From Candidatus Leucobacter sulfamidivorax (GTDB taxonomy: Bacteria; Actinomycetota; Actinomycetes; Actinomycetales; Microbacteriaceae): 64,000 bases of DNA. Location: assembly GCA_016771945.1 (NCBI GenBank), contig QZLF01000001.1, positions 1,073,447-1,137,446 on the forward strand. The letters are read 5' to 3'. The position numbers and the translations under genes were made by a program. Numbering within the stretch: position 1 is the first letter of the stretch; every line of letters begins with the position of its first letter. This document shows positions 24,781 through 34,758 of the stretch, one piece after another. The notes below the pieces were generated by a model. That model saw only the letters and a list, made by a program, of their open reading frames with translations, was not told the origin of the DNA and made no database searches.

Positions 24781-26204
24781 TCAGCTCGCCGGGGGCGTGG
24801 GCGGTCCGGCAGGGCCGGCTCCGGGGCCGGGATCCGGCCCGTCGCCCTCCGGGAGCCCCTGATCGAGCAGCTTCGCGAGCTCGCGGTCGAACTCGTCGGG
24901 CTCCGTCGCGGCCGGCTCCGCGCCGGCGAGTCCGAGCCGTTCGAGCAGCCGCGCGGGGTGCTCGATCTCCTCCGCGGTCGGCAGCAGATCCGGATGGGCC
25001 CAGAGCTCGTCGCGCCGGGAGATCCCTCCGCGCTCGGCCAGGAGGCGCCACAGCGCCGCCGCCTCGCGCAGCTTCCGGGGCCGCAGCTCGAGCCCCACTA
25101 GGGTGCTGAAGGCGTGCTCCGCCGGTCCTCCCGTGGCCCGCCTGCGCCGCACCATCTCGGCGATCGCCTCGCCGCCGGGCAGCCGCACCGTCGCATCCGC
25201 GGTGACGGCGTCCACCCACCCCTCGATGAGGGCGAGCATCGTCTCGAGCCTCGCGTGGGCGGCCTCCTGCTCGGGCGACTTCGGCGGGATGAGCGCGCCG
25301 CTCGAGACGAGCTCCTGGATCCGCTGGGTGTCCGAGGGATCCATGTCGCGCGCGAGCTCCTCGATGTGCGCGGTGTCGATGCGGATGCCGCGCGCGTAGT
25401 CGGTGATCGCCGTCAGCATGTGCAGGCGCAGCCACTTCGCGTGGCGGAACAGCCTGGCGTGCGCGAGCTCGCGCACCGCGAGGTACAGCGTGACCGCCTC
25501 GGAGTCCTGCTCGAGCCCCTCCGCGAAGGCGGCCACCCCGCTCGGGATGAGCGCGCCGCCCTCGCGGCCCGGCCCGGTGAGCAGCGGGATCCCGACGTCC
25601 CCGCCCGCCGCGACCTCGCGCGAGAGCTTGCCGACGACCTGGCCCAGCTGCGTCGCGAACAGCGTGCCGCCGACGCTGCGCAGCATGGGCGCGAGACCGC
25701 CGAGCGAGCTCGACAGCTCCTCAGGAGCTGGCTCGAGAGGGCGTCCATGAGCGTCCGCGAGATGGACTCGGCCACGGGCTCGGCCAGGCCGATCCACGTG
25801 TCGACGCTCTGCTGCACCCACTCGATCCGCGATATGGCGCGCGGGGCGTCGGAGGTCTGTCCCACCTCGGTGACCTCGTCGAGCCAGAGCCCGGCCACCG
25901 GGAATGCGCGCAGCACGGCGGCGGGATCCACCGCTTCGCCCCCCTGACCCGCGATGTCGATCGCCGTGCGCCGGGTCACCGACCAGTCGATGCCGTCGCC
26001 CGGGTTCTGCATGGCCTGCCGCAGCGAGGCGAAGAGCCCCTGCACGGCGGCGTTGTCGGAGGGCAGGCCGGCGGCCTTCGCGAATGCCGCGGGATCGATG
26101 CCCTCGACCGGTGCGCCGCCGCCCGACAGCAGCTCCTGCAGCAGCCGCTGCAGCTCGTTCATGGCGTCGTCGCCCTCGGGTGTGCCGTGCTCGTCCGCGC
26201 TCAT
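24781..26204 (-). pseudogene. DUF2342 putative zinc-dependent metalloprotease, one frameshift
   Basis: Restoring one base near 25730 gives about 474 residues. The N-terminal part is NELQRLLQELLSGGG and DWSVTRRTAIDIA. The conserved core includes VQQSVDTWIGLAEPV, MLRSVGGTLFATQLGQ, VRELAHARLFRHAKWL and the acidic TAHIEELARDMDP segment. These mark the actinobacterial DUF2342/F420-associated family often annotated as zinc metalloproteases. The break joins MDALSSQ to APEELSSSLGG. The family sits next to the Lon-like PDZ protease in many actinobacteria, as here, divergently. The start chosen has GGGAG six nt upstream; proteolytic activity is family annotation rather than shown. Confidence 0.75.
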
Positions 26205-26331
26205 CATCCGCTCCCTGCCTGTTCCCTTCCACGCTACGGCACCGGGGTCAGATTCTGCTGCTAGATTGTGGCCTCGCGGCGGCTCGGCATTGCGCTCGCT
26301 GCGAACAGGGCGGCGACAGGCGGGGAGTGGC

Positions 26332-27459
26332 ATGGCGGATCGGGAGCCGGGACGTCGCGGCCTGCGCTGGTCGCTCGCGATCCTCGCGATCGCGCTCGTC
26401 TGGCTGCTCGCCTCCGTGACGCCCGCGCCGTTCGCGATCGAGCGGCCCGGCCCGGTGGTCGACGCGCTCGGCGAGGTCGACCTCGCCGGCGGAGACGAGG
26501 GCGCCGAGGGGGACGGCGGCGAGACCGCGGTCATCGTCATCGACGGCGCGGAGACCTTCGAGACCTCAGGCGAGCTCAACGTGCTGAGCGTGGCGATCAT
26601 CGGCAGCCCCGAGTCGCCCGTCAGCTGGATGCAGCTGCTCGGAGCGCTGCTCGACCCCACCCGCACGATCGTGCCGATCGGCCAGCTCTATCCCGAGGGG
26701 GTGACGACCGACGACCGGGTCGCCGCGGGCGCCGCGATGATGCAGTCCTCGCAGCACCGGGCGGTGGCGGCCGCCCTGCGGGAGCTGGGGGAGCCGGTCG
26801 AGGCGCGACTGCGGGTCGCCTCGGTGGTCCCGGACGGACCGTCCGACGGGGCGCTGCGCGAGGACGACGTGCTGCTCGCGGTGGACGGCGAGCCGATCGC
26901 GACGATGGAGCGGCTGCGCGAGATGCTCGCGGCGGATCCCGGCGCCCCGCTCGCCCTGCTGGTCTCGCGCGACGGGGCGCAGCTCGAGGTCGAGGTGGAG
27001 CCCGTCGCCCCGGAGCCCGGTACGGCGCCGCTGCTCGGCGTGACGATCGCGATCGAGTACGGATTCCCCTTCGAGGTCGAGGTGTATCTGGGCGATATTG
27101 GCGGGCCGAGCGCGGGCGCCATGCTGGCGCTCGCCGTGTACGACCGGCTCACACCGGGAGGGATGACCGGCGGGCTGCGGATCAGCGGCACGGGCACGAT
27201 CGACGACGAGGGGCGGATCGGCCCCATCGGCGGCCTGCAGCAGAAGCTCTGGGGGGCGTCCCTCGCGGGCACCGACCTCTTCCTCGTGCCGATCGGCAAC
27301 TGCGCCGATCTGCCGGAGCGGATCCCCGACGGCATGGCCGTCGCGCCCGTCGCAACGCTCCGCGAGGCGATCGATGCGGTCGAGGAGGCGGCGGCGGGAC
27401 GGACTCCTCCTGGACCGGAGCGCTGCTCGGCTGGGGAGTTTGTCAGAAGCTCCGACTAG
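26332..27459 (+). CDS. Lon-like serine protease with PDZ domain (YlbL type)
   Basis: The 375-residue protein has one N-terminal membrane helix (WSLAILAIALVWLLASVT, about 13-30), an extracytoplasmic region, a PDZ domain around 165-225 (VVPDGPSDGALREDDVLLAVDG) and a C-terminal S16 protease domain. The catalytic Ser lies in GGPSAGAMLALAVYD and the Lys in GLQQKLWGAS. It should cleave membrane or secreted substrates. A GGGGAG site precedes the ATG. It is divergent from the DUF2342 gene and 44 nt upstream of the UPF0182 gene, matching the Rv3195-Rv3194c-Rv3193c order. Confidence 0.88.
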   Translation: MADREPGRRGLRWSLAILAIALVWLLASVTPAPFAIERPGPVVDALGEVDLAGGDEGAEGDGGETAVIVIDGAETFETSGELNVLSVAIIGSPESPVSWMQLLGALLDPTRTIVPIGQLYPEGVTTDDRVAAGAAMMQSSQHRAVAAALRELGEPVEARLRVASVVPDGPSDGALREDDVLLAVDGEPIATMERLREMLAADPGAPLALLVSRDGAQLEVEVEPVAPEPGTAPLLGVTIAIEYGFPFEVEVYLGDIGGPSAGAMLALAVYDRLTPGGMTGGLRISGTGTIDDEGRIGPIGGLQQKLWGASLAGTDLFLVPIGNCADLPERIPDGMAVAPVATLREAIDAVEEAAAGRTPPGPERCSAGEFVRSSD

Positions 27460-27503
27460 GGTGGATTCGACGCCGAGTTCATCCCTGACCAGAGAGTATC
27501 GAC

Positions 27504-30456
27504 GTGACCGATCAGACCGCCGGAGCTCGACCGGCCCGTAGACGACGCATCTCGCCCATCGCCATCACGGTGGTGATCGTGGTGCTGCTCATCCTCGCAT
27601 TCCTCGCCGTGGCCGCGATCGCCGGCGAGGTGCTGTGGTACGACCAGCTCGGCTTCCTGCCGGTCTTGACGACCCAGTGGCTCGCCGCTGGCGCCATGTT
27701 CCTCGTCGGATTCTTCTCCATGGCGATCCCGGTCTTCCTCGCCATCGACATCGCCTATCGCACGCGTCCCGTCTACGCCCGGCTCACGGCGCAGCTCGAC
27801 CGCTACCAGGAGCTGGTCGAGCCGCTGCGGCGGATCATCAAGTGGCTGCTGCCGGCCCTCGTCGGCCTCTTCGGCGGCTTCGTCTCCGCCGCCTCGTGGC
27901 AGCGCACCCTGCTGTGGTTCAACTCGACGCCCACCGGCACGAGCGACCCGGAGTTCGGCCTCGACGTCTCCTTCTACCTCTTCGACCTGCCCTTCTGGCA
28001 GGGCATCGTCGGATTCGCCTCCGCGGTCGTCCTGATCTGCCTGATCGCCGGCGTGGCGACGAGCTACCTCTACGGGGGCATCTCCTTCTCGGGCCGAGAC
28101 GTGCGCGTCTCGAAGTCGACGCGCATCCAGGCGGCCGTGCTCGCGGCGCTCTACCTGCTGCTGCAGGGCGTCAGCCTCTGGCTCGACCAGTACCGCACGC
28201 TGACCTCGACGGGGGGCCTCTTCACCGGCGCCACCTTCTCCGGCGCGCACGCGGACATCCCCGGCAAGCAGATCCTCGCCGGCATCGCGGCGATCGTCGC
28301 GATCCTGTTCATCATCACGGCCTTCACCGGCAAGTGGCGGCTCCCCGTGATCGGCACGGCGCTGCTGCTCGTCTCCGCCCTCGTCCTCGGCGTGGGCTAC
28401 CCCTGGGCCGTGCAGCAGTTCCAGGTGCGCCCCGACGAGAAGACGCTCGAGAGCGAGTACCTGGCGCGGAACATCGAGGCGACCCGCGCGGCGTACGGCA
28501 TCGACGGCGTCGAGGTGGAGCGCTACGACGCGGTCACCGACGCCGAGCCGGGTGCCCTGCGCAACGACGCGGTCACGACCGCGAACATCCGCATCATGGA
28601 TCCCGCGGTCATCTCGCCCACCTTCGCGCAGCTCGAGCAGAGCCGGCAGTACTACCAGTTCGCACCCAAGCTGAGCGTCGACCGCTACCGGCTCGACGGC
28701 GCGGTCGAGGACACCGTGTCCGCGCTGCGCGAGATCGATGTCTCGGGCCAGACGAACTGGTACAATCGCACGCTCGTCTACACCCACGGCTACGGGCTCG
28801 TGGCGGCCTACGGCAATCAGCGCTCGTCCGGCGGCGAGCCGGTGTTCCTCGAGAGCGGCATTCCGACGAGCGGGCGCCTCAGCCCCTTCGAGCCCCGCGT
28901 CTACTTCGGCATGTACTCGCCCGAATACTCCATCGTGGGCGGCGAGCGGGAGCGGCCGATCGAGCTCGACTTCCCGGCGGACGACGACGCCCCGGCGGCC
29001 GAGGGCGAGACCGCTGAGCGCCAGAACCTCACCACCTTCGAGGGCGACGGCGGCCCCGACGTCAGCAACATCTTCTCGAGGCTGATCTACGCGATGAAGT
29101 TCCAGGAGATGGAGATCCTGCTCTCCGGCGCGGTGGTCGACGGATCGCAGATCCTCTACGATCGCAACCCGGTCGAGCGCGTGCAGAAGGTGGCCCCGTA
29201 CCTCACCATCGACTCGGCGCCCTACGCCTCGGTGGTCGACGAGAAGATCGTCTGGATCATCGACGGCTACGACGTCGGCCGACTACCCGTACTCGGAGGT
29301 CCGCGACTTCAACGCGCTCACGGTGGACGCCGACAACCCGCGGCAGGATCCGCTGGCGAAGCCCGTCAACTACATCCGCAACTCGGTGAAGGCGACGGTC
29401 GACGCCTACGACGGCTCGGTCAAGCTGTACGCGTGGGACACGGAGGATCCGCTGCTCCAGGCCTGGGGCAAGATCTTCCCCGACACGCTGCACCCGATCG
29501 AGGAGATGAGCGGCGAGCTGCTCAGCCACGTGCGCTACCCGAGCGACCTGTTCAAGGCCCAGCGCGAGCTGCTCGCCACCTACCACGTGACCGATCCGGG
29601 CGCCTTCTTCTCGAACGAGGACGCCTGGCGCACGCCGAACGACCCGGTCTCGGGCTCCACGGCGCAGGCGGACGCGCAGAAGCAGCCGCCGTACTATCTG
29701 ACGCTCGCGGCCGGAGCCGACGCGCAGCCCGAGTTCTCCATCTACTCGACCTACATCCCCGCCGACACGGGCGCGGGCTCGCGAGACATCCTGACCGGGT
29801 ACCTCGCCGCGAACGCGAACGCCGGCTCGGAGGACGGGAAGGTCTCGGAGGACTACGGGGCGCTGAAGCTGCTCACCCTGCCGAAGGGCGACACGGTCCC
29901 CGGCCCGGGCCAGGTGCAGAACCGCTTCACGACCGACTCCGAGGTGTCGAGGCTGCTCAACATCCTGCGCCAGGGCGACAGCCAGGTCATCAGCGGCAAC
30001 CTGCTGACGCTGCCGGTCGGCGGCGGGCTGCTCTACGTGCAGCCGGTCTACGTGCAGGCCTCCTCCGGAACGAGCTTCCCGATCCTGCAGAAGGTGCTCG
30101 TCTCCTTCGGCGACGACATCGCCTTCGAGGACACGCTCGACGCCGCGCTCGACTCGCTCTTCGGCGGCAACTCGGGCGCCTCCGCGGGGGACGGCGGCGT
30201 GGTGCCCGGCGAGACCGACTCGGACGGCGCCGACGGGGAGACGCCCGTCGACGGCGGTTCGGGCGACGGGACGGACGGCGACACCGATACCGGCTCGTCC
30301 GGCGGGCAGTCCGCCGAGCTGCGCAACGCGCTCCGGGACATGAGGCAGGCCCTCGCGGATCGGGATGCCGCCATGCAGGAGGGCGACTGGACCGCCTTCG
30401 GCGAGGCGGACGCCCGACTGCGCGACGCGATCGATCGGGCGATGGCGGCGCAGTAG
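27504..30456 (+). pseudogene. UPF0182 family large membrane protein, one 2-nt frameshift
   Basis: The restored product is about 984 residues. Seven or so membrane helices occupy the first 320 (for example ISPIAITVVIVVLLILAFLA, LVGLFGGFVSAASWQ, QAAVLAALYLLLQGV). A long extracytoplasmic part with family motifs follows (GVGYPWAVQQF, NIRIMDP, WYNRTLVYTHGYG, YFGMYSPEYSIV, NYIRNSVKATVDAYDG, PGPGQVQNRF). The tail is acidic and Gly-rich and ends in a short coiled region. The break at about 29268-29272 fits loss of AC from a TACACG sequence and interrupts VWIIDGYTTSADYPYSEV. The family function is unknown. The start is GTG with a GAGAGT box 6 nt upstream. Confidence 0.8.
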
Positions 30457-30462
30457 GCGGGT

Positions 30463-30990
30463 CTAGGGCGTGTCTCGTAAATAGTTGAGCCAGGCTACGA
30501 CCCCGTTGAGGACGACCGCGGCCCGGTACACGACCGCGAGCTTGTCGTATCGGGTTGCGAGCCCGCGCCACTGCTTGAGCCGACAATAGCCACGCTCGAT
30601 CACGTTCCTGCCCCGGTATTTCTCGGCATCGAACTTCGGCGGCCTGCCACCGGTACGGCCGCGACGCTTTCGGTGTGCTTGCTGGTCACGGGGCTCAGGA
30701 ATGACCGCCTCGACACGATGCTCTCGAAGATACTCGCGGTTCTTGCGTGACGAGTACGCCTTGTCACCCAAGACCGCATCGGGTCTGGTGCGGCGGCCGA
30801 TCCGCACGTGCTCCATGAGCGGGACGAACATCGGCGAGTCCCCATCTTGACCTGCGGTGCAGATCGTCACAAGCGGCAGACCCCGCCCATCGACCAACTG
30901 GTGCGTCTTCGTCGAGAGACCACCACGAGAACGGCCAACCGCGTGGTCAAGCGGCTCGGTCAGCAGATTCTTGTAATTCGATGAATCCCT
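30463..30990 (-). CDS. IS5-family transposase, orfB part (expressed by frameshift)
   Basis: The frame continues from the A6 slip site through HAVGRSRGGLSTKTHQLVDG, the second catalytic Asp in VLGDKAYSSRKNREYL and the catalytic Glu in RNVIERGYCRLKQWRGLATRYDK, completing a DDE transposase. An in-frame GTG start at 30897 is possible but would lose essential sequence. The stop codon TAG is formed by the CTAG target copy outside the terminal repeat, so termination depends on the insertion site. Confidence 0.8.
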   Translation of the reverse strand, partial: RDSSNYKNLLTEPLDHAVGRSRGGLSTKTHQLVDGRGLPLVTICTAGQDGDSPMFVPLMEHVRIGRRTRPDAVLGDKAYSSRKNREYLREHRVEAVIPEPRDQQAHRKRRGRTGGRPPKFDAEKYRGRNVIERGYCRLKQWRGLATRYDKLAVVYRAAVVLNGVVAWLNYLRDTP

Positions 30991-31342
30991 TTTTTAGGCG
31001 CGTGACATTGGTTGCGTGCTGATGCGCACGCGCGATCGTGGAATCCACCGACACCGACCAGTCGACCAAGCCGTCACGGTCTGCAAGTTCGTGAAGCAGG
31101 CGCTGCGCCTGATCCCAGGTGCCGTCACCAGCCATCCGGCGATGCCATCGCCAGACGGTCTGCCAGGGGCCGAACACTTCCGGGAGATCCCGCCACGCGA
31201 TCCCGCACCGATACCGGTAGATGATGCCCTCGACCATTGTGCGAGCGTCTGCGAACGGGCGCCCCTGTTTCCCAGTAGGGCCAGGCATGAGGCCCGAGAT
31301 GAGGGCCCATTGATCATCCGAAAGGAGCTGGAATCGTGACAT
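30947..31342 (-). CDS. IS5-family transposase, orfA part
   Basis: The 131-residue product has the IS427-type N-terminal part MSRFQLLSDDQWALISGL, then RTMVEGIIYRYRCGIAWRDL and the first catalytic Asp in VSVDSTIARAHQHA. It ends shortly after TRLKKGFIELQ. The ATG at 31342 lies 47 nt inside the right end. An A6 run (minus strand, around 30985-30990) lies where orfA must shift into the orfB frame. Loss of one A in the transcript would give KRDSSNYKNLLTEP, so transcriptional slippage is the probable way to make full transposase. Confidence 0.85.
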   Translation of the reverse strand: MSRFQLLSDDQWALISGLMPGPTGKQGRPFADARTMVEGIIYRYRCGIAWRDLPEVFGPWQTVWRWHRRMAGDGTWDQAQRLLHELADRDGLVDWSVSVDSTIARAHQHATNVTRLKKGFIELQESADRAA

Positions 31343-31388
31343 AGTTCCACGATCCCAGCCCTCATCAAGAAACTTTACGAGACACGCC

Positions 31389-32516
31389 CTAGGGCTGCTG
31401 CCAGCGCTGCATGCGCCTCGCCGCCCGGGCGGCGGCGGCCGGGGGAGCGGCGCGCAGCAGCCCGTTGCGGAGACGGACGCCGAGGGGGCTCGAGGCCTGG
31501 GATACCTTTCCCATGAGGCGGGACTGCGACCAGATCGCTCGGGTGCGCCGTCGTCGCAGCGCGCTGTAGCGCTCGAGCGCCGCCTCGACGTCCCCGTCGC
31601 GGCCGGCGCGTCGGAGCAGGAGCACCAGTGCGGCGGCATCCTCGATCGCCTGACCCGCCCCTTGACCGAGGTTGGGAGTCATGCCGTGCGCCGCGTCGCC
31701 GAGCAGAGCCGTTCGGCCGCGTGCGAACGAGGCCGGGAGCCTCGCCAGGTCGTAGATGTCGTGCCGGAGCACGGCGTCCGCGGGCGTCGCATCGATGCAG
31801 GCGAGGATCGGCGGGTGCCATTCGGCGAATCGCCCCCGCACCGCCTCGCGCTCGTCCTCCGCGACCCTCCCCGCCGAGGTGGACTCGGTGGCGAACCAGT
31901 AGACGCGATCGTCGGGCAGGGGGACGATGCCGAAGATCCTGCCCGCGCCCCAGGTCTCGCTGGCCTCGTCGACGGTCATGCTCACCGCGGTCACACCCCG
32001 CCACGCCGTGTATCCCGCGTACCGCACGCCCCGATCGAGGCCGAGGCGCGTTCGCGAGTCGCTGCGCAGGCCGTCCGCCGCGATCACCAAATCGAATCGT
32101 TCGAGGCGGCCGTCGACGGTCACCGCCGGCTCTCCGCCCCGGCCGACCTCGGCGCTGCGATGCAGTCGGAGGCTGTCGGACGGCAGCGCCTCGACGAGGG
32201 TGCGGTGCAGCTCGGAGCGGTGCAGGGTGCGCGTGAGCGGCACCATCGCCGGCGGCATCGAGACGAGCCAATCGCCCGAGGGAAGCCGCTGGCCGGCCCG
32301 CATCCGGGTGATGGCGTCGCTGCTCACCTTGCGCACTCGATCGCCCAGGCCGACGGCGTCGAGCGCGGCGAAGGCGTTCTCGAACAGGGTCAGTCCCGCG
32401 CCCACGGCAGCGGGCTCGTCGCGCCGTTCGTAGATGACGACCTCGTGCCCGTCCGCGTCGAGTGCGGCGGCGACCGTGAGACCTCCGATCCCCGCGCCGA
32501 TCACCGCTGCGCGCAT
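31389..32516 (-). CDS. FAD-dependent monooxygenase (aromatic hydroxylase family)
   Basis: The 375-residue protein has the Rossmann FAD motif AAVIGAGIGGLTVAAALDADG at its start, the DG motif VIAADGLRSDSR near 160, and the second FAD site LLGDAAHGMTPNLGQGAGQA near 290. These define the PHBH/UbiH-like class A flavin monooxygenases, which hydroxylate aromatic or polyketide substrates with NAD(P)H and O2. The substrate is unknown. The gene ends in a TAG that is part of the CTAG copied by the IS5 element, so the insertion preserved its stop. It is monocistronic. Confidence 0.88.
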   Translation of the reverse strand: MRAAVIGAGIGGLTVAAALDADGHEVVIYERRDEPAAVGAGLTLFENAFAALDAVGLGDRVRKVSSDAITRMRAGQRLPSGDWLVSMPPAMVPLTRTLHRSELHRTLVEALPSDSLRLHRSAEVGRGGEPAVTVDGRLERFDLVIAADGLRSDSRTRLGLDRGVRYAGYTAWRGVTAVSMTVDEASETWGAGRIFGIVPLPDDRVYWFATESTSAGRVAEDEREAVRGRFAEWHPPILACIDATPADAVLRHDIYDLARLPASFARGRTALLGDAAHGMTPNLGQGAGQAIEDAAALVLLLRRAGRDGDVEAALERYSALRRRRTRAIWSQSRLMGKVSQASSPLGVRLRNGLLRAAPPAAAARAARRMQRWQQP

Positions 32517-32861
32517 TCGGCTCCCTCCTGCCCGGGTGTCATGCTCGATGCTAGCGGTGCGCCCCGATCAGTTTGCGGAGTCCTCGCCGTCGAGTCCTTG
32601 GTCTGGGGTCTGGTCCGCACGAATGAGACCACCCGGCAGAAGGTACACGGATCGGCCACCCGGCAACCGAGCCACGGGGAGCAGAGCTACCGGCAGCAGA
32701 GCCACCGGCAGTAGAGTCAGGTTCGAGCGCGCACCCGAACCGCAATCCCCGCCCGAACCCACTCCTGCGTTCTGACCGGCGGCGTTCGCCGTCCACAGGG
32801 AACTCTTTCTCTGCGCGAAGATTCCTCGCGGCGGCACGGCCGGTGGCCCGGCAGGAAAGGC
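32517..32861. other. Gene-free 345-bp stretch with 15-bp repeats
   Basis: No supported reading frame. It holds three 15-bp tandem units (32669-32713) and otherwise shows nothing I recognise. Confidence 0.5.
32669..32713. repeat. Three 15-bp tandem repeats (GAGCYACCGGCAGYA)
   Basis: Units start at 32669, 32684 and 32699 and differ at a few positions; a decayed unit precedes them. Confidence 0.7.
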
Positions 32862-32903
32862 GAAGGCCCCCGGCTTGGGAGAAATCCCAGGCCAGGGGCC
32901 TTC
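32862..32903 (-). terminator. Strong hairpin terminator of the initiator tRNA gene
   Basis: Arms 32862-32880 and 32885-32903 form a 19-bp stem with two mismatches around a 4-nt loop, immediately 3' of the minus-strand tRNA. Confidence 0.8.
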
Positions 32904-32908
32904 TTTCG

Positions 32909-32982
32909 TTGCGGGGGCAGGATTTGAACCTACGACCTCCGGGTTATGAGCCCGGCGAGCTACCGAACTGCTCCACCCCGCG
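32909..32982 (-). tRNA. tRNA-fMet (CAT), initiator
   Basis: A 74-nt cloverleaf reads CGCGGGGTGGAGCAG at its 5' end, with anticodon loop CTCATAA, T arm GTAGGTTCAAATCCTGC and 3' CCCCGCA plus A. The initiator marks are visible: a C1-A72 mismatch and three G-C pairs (GGG/CCC) at the anticodon stem base. CCA is not encoded. Confidence 0.93.
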
Positions 32983-33123
32983 GCACAAGAGATAACACTA
33001 GCACGGCGGATCGATGATCGCGAATCGAGGGCGCCGTGGGTTGCCCGGAACGCCTGTGGACAACGCGCCGCGGGTGATCGACGCCGCGCGCACGATGGGG
33101 ACTCCACGACGAAAGGAGCCCCG

Positions 33124-34709
33124 ATGCGACTGACCACCGGGCGAAACCACAGACCCCTGCTCGCGCTGATCCTGGTGCTGCTCATCGCGGCCGGCGTCCT
33201 CGCGCATGCCGCGTTCGGAGCAGCACGGTCCGATGCCGCGCAGGACGGGGTGATGCTGAGCTACGGCGGCTGGACCGTCGGCACCCGTCAGCTCGCCTCC
33301 GGCGAGTTCGTCTACTGCGTCGAACCGGGCGCGATCACCCCCGCCGGCGATCAGCTCGCCGCGGCGGAGGTCGAGGTGCTGCGCGGCTACTCGTTCTTCA
33401 CCTACGACGACACCGGGTGGGCGGGTGTCACCGCCTCCGAGCCCATCAGCGGGGAGCCGCTGCGTCGCATCAACTACCTGCTCTCGCGCTACGGAGACAC
33501 CTCCGAGGCGACCCAGGCGGTGGCGGTGCAGTTCGCGATCTGGCTGCTGCGGGAGTCGCCGGGCGAGGCGCCCTGGCTCGACCACCACATCGCCTGGGTG
33601 GAGGCGAACGGCGGCGCGGCCGAGATCGCCAGGGCGCACGAGCTCGTCGCCGAGGCGAGGGCGGCGGCGTTGCCTCCCTCCAGCCTGCCTCCGGCTCCGC
33701 TCGCCATGGCTCTGGGGGAGACGCACGGGCACGGCACGGTCTCGTACCCTGCCGGCGCAGTCGAACTGCGCATCGACGGCGGTACGTTCGCGGACGGCTC
33801 CCGTCGTCTGCTGCTCGCCGGCGACGGCGCGGGCATCGATACGGCCGGCGAAGCGCGCAGTGGCCTGACCGCCGAAGGCTGGGGCGAGCGGCGAGGGTCA
33901 TCGTGTCCGGCGACTGGAGCACGAGCGAGGCGGGATGGCCGGCGCGGCTGCTCGTCTATCCCTCAGTGGTCTCGGCGGAGCAGACTCTCGCGTGGGCCGT
34001 CGGCCCGGTATCCGAGGCGTATGCCGGTGCGTTCGACGCGGTGAGCGCGCGGGTCGAGACCTCCTTCTCGCCGACCCTCACCACGACGGTGGTGCAGGAG
34101 CTGCTGACGGTCGGGAGGGATCCCTTCGCGGACACGATCGAGCTCGGCGTCGCCGACGGCTCGGGGCCGTGGCCCGAACGAGAGGGATCGGACGGGGCCC
34201 CTGAGCATCTGCCGCTGCTGCTCGAGGGCGTCGTGTACGGCCCCTTCGCCGAGCCGCAGGCGGTGAGCGACCAGGCGCCGGAGGGGGCTCCCGTGGCGGC
34301 TCGGGTCGAACTCGTCGTCGATGGCGGGCCCGGCGGATACGAGGCGATCGCGCAGGAGGCGCCGAGCGGGGCGGGCTTCTACTACTGGGTGTGGACGATC
34401 AGCGAGGCGGTCCAGGATCCGGCAACCCGCGAGGCCGGCGGGCTTCCCGAGGGCTACCGCTTCTCCGACAGCTTCGGCCTGCCCTCGGAACGGCACGAGG
34501 CGCGCATGCCGGACACGCCGGTCGCCTCGGTCGCTGCCGTCGCCCCGACCGCGCTCGCGCGCACGGGAGCCGGCCTTCCCGCGCCGCTCGCGGGAACGGG
34601 CGCGCTGCTGCTGGGCGCTGGACTGCTGCTCGGAGCGGCCCCGCTGGTGATCCGGAGGCTGCGCCGCGCTCTCGCGAATGCGCAGCGCTCGTGCAGGGCG
34701 TCCCGATGA
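33124..34709 (+). pseudogene. Thioester-domain surface protein with sortase-like anchor, one frameshift
   Basis: With one G restored near 33887 the product is about 528 residues. A signal anchor (LLALILVLLIAAGVLAHAAF) precedes a TQxA-type thioester domain. Its Cys65 (EFVYCVEPGA) and Gln131 (EATQAVAVQFAIW) are the pair expected to form a Cys-Gln covalent bond. A beta-rich module follows (LLLEGVVYGPFAEPQ, GFYYWVWTIS), then LARTG, a hydrophobic helix and RRLRRA, a wall-anchor-like tail. Such adhesins bind host or cell-surface amines covalently. A related module recurs in the element-borne protein at 60374-63385. The break joins GLTAEGWGE to AARVIVSGDW. Confidence 0.75.
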
Positions 34710-34758
34710 ATTTCATAGGATCGGTGAACAAGCTGGGGGACAAGAGAAAGGCAGCCAG

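Larger units (their letters stand above)
30463..31392 (-). mobile_element. IS5-family (IS427 group) insertion sequence flanked by CTAG
   Basis: Terminal inverted repeats GGGCGTGTCTCGTAAA are seen at both ends (left from 30466, right reading inwards from 31389). The 4-bp sequence CTAG at 30463-30466 and 31389-31392 is the likely target duplication. The element is about 922 bp, normal for the group. It separates the convergent UPF0182 and monooxygenase genes without breaking either. Confidence 0.9.
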
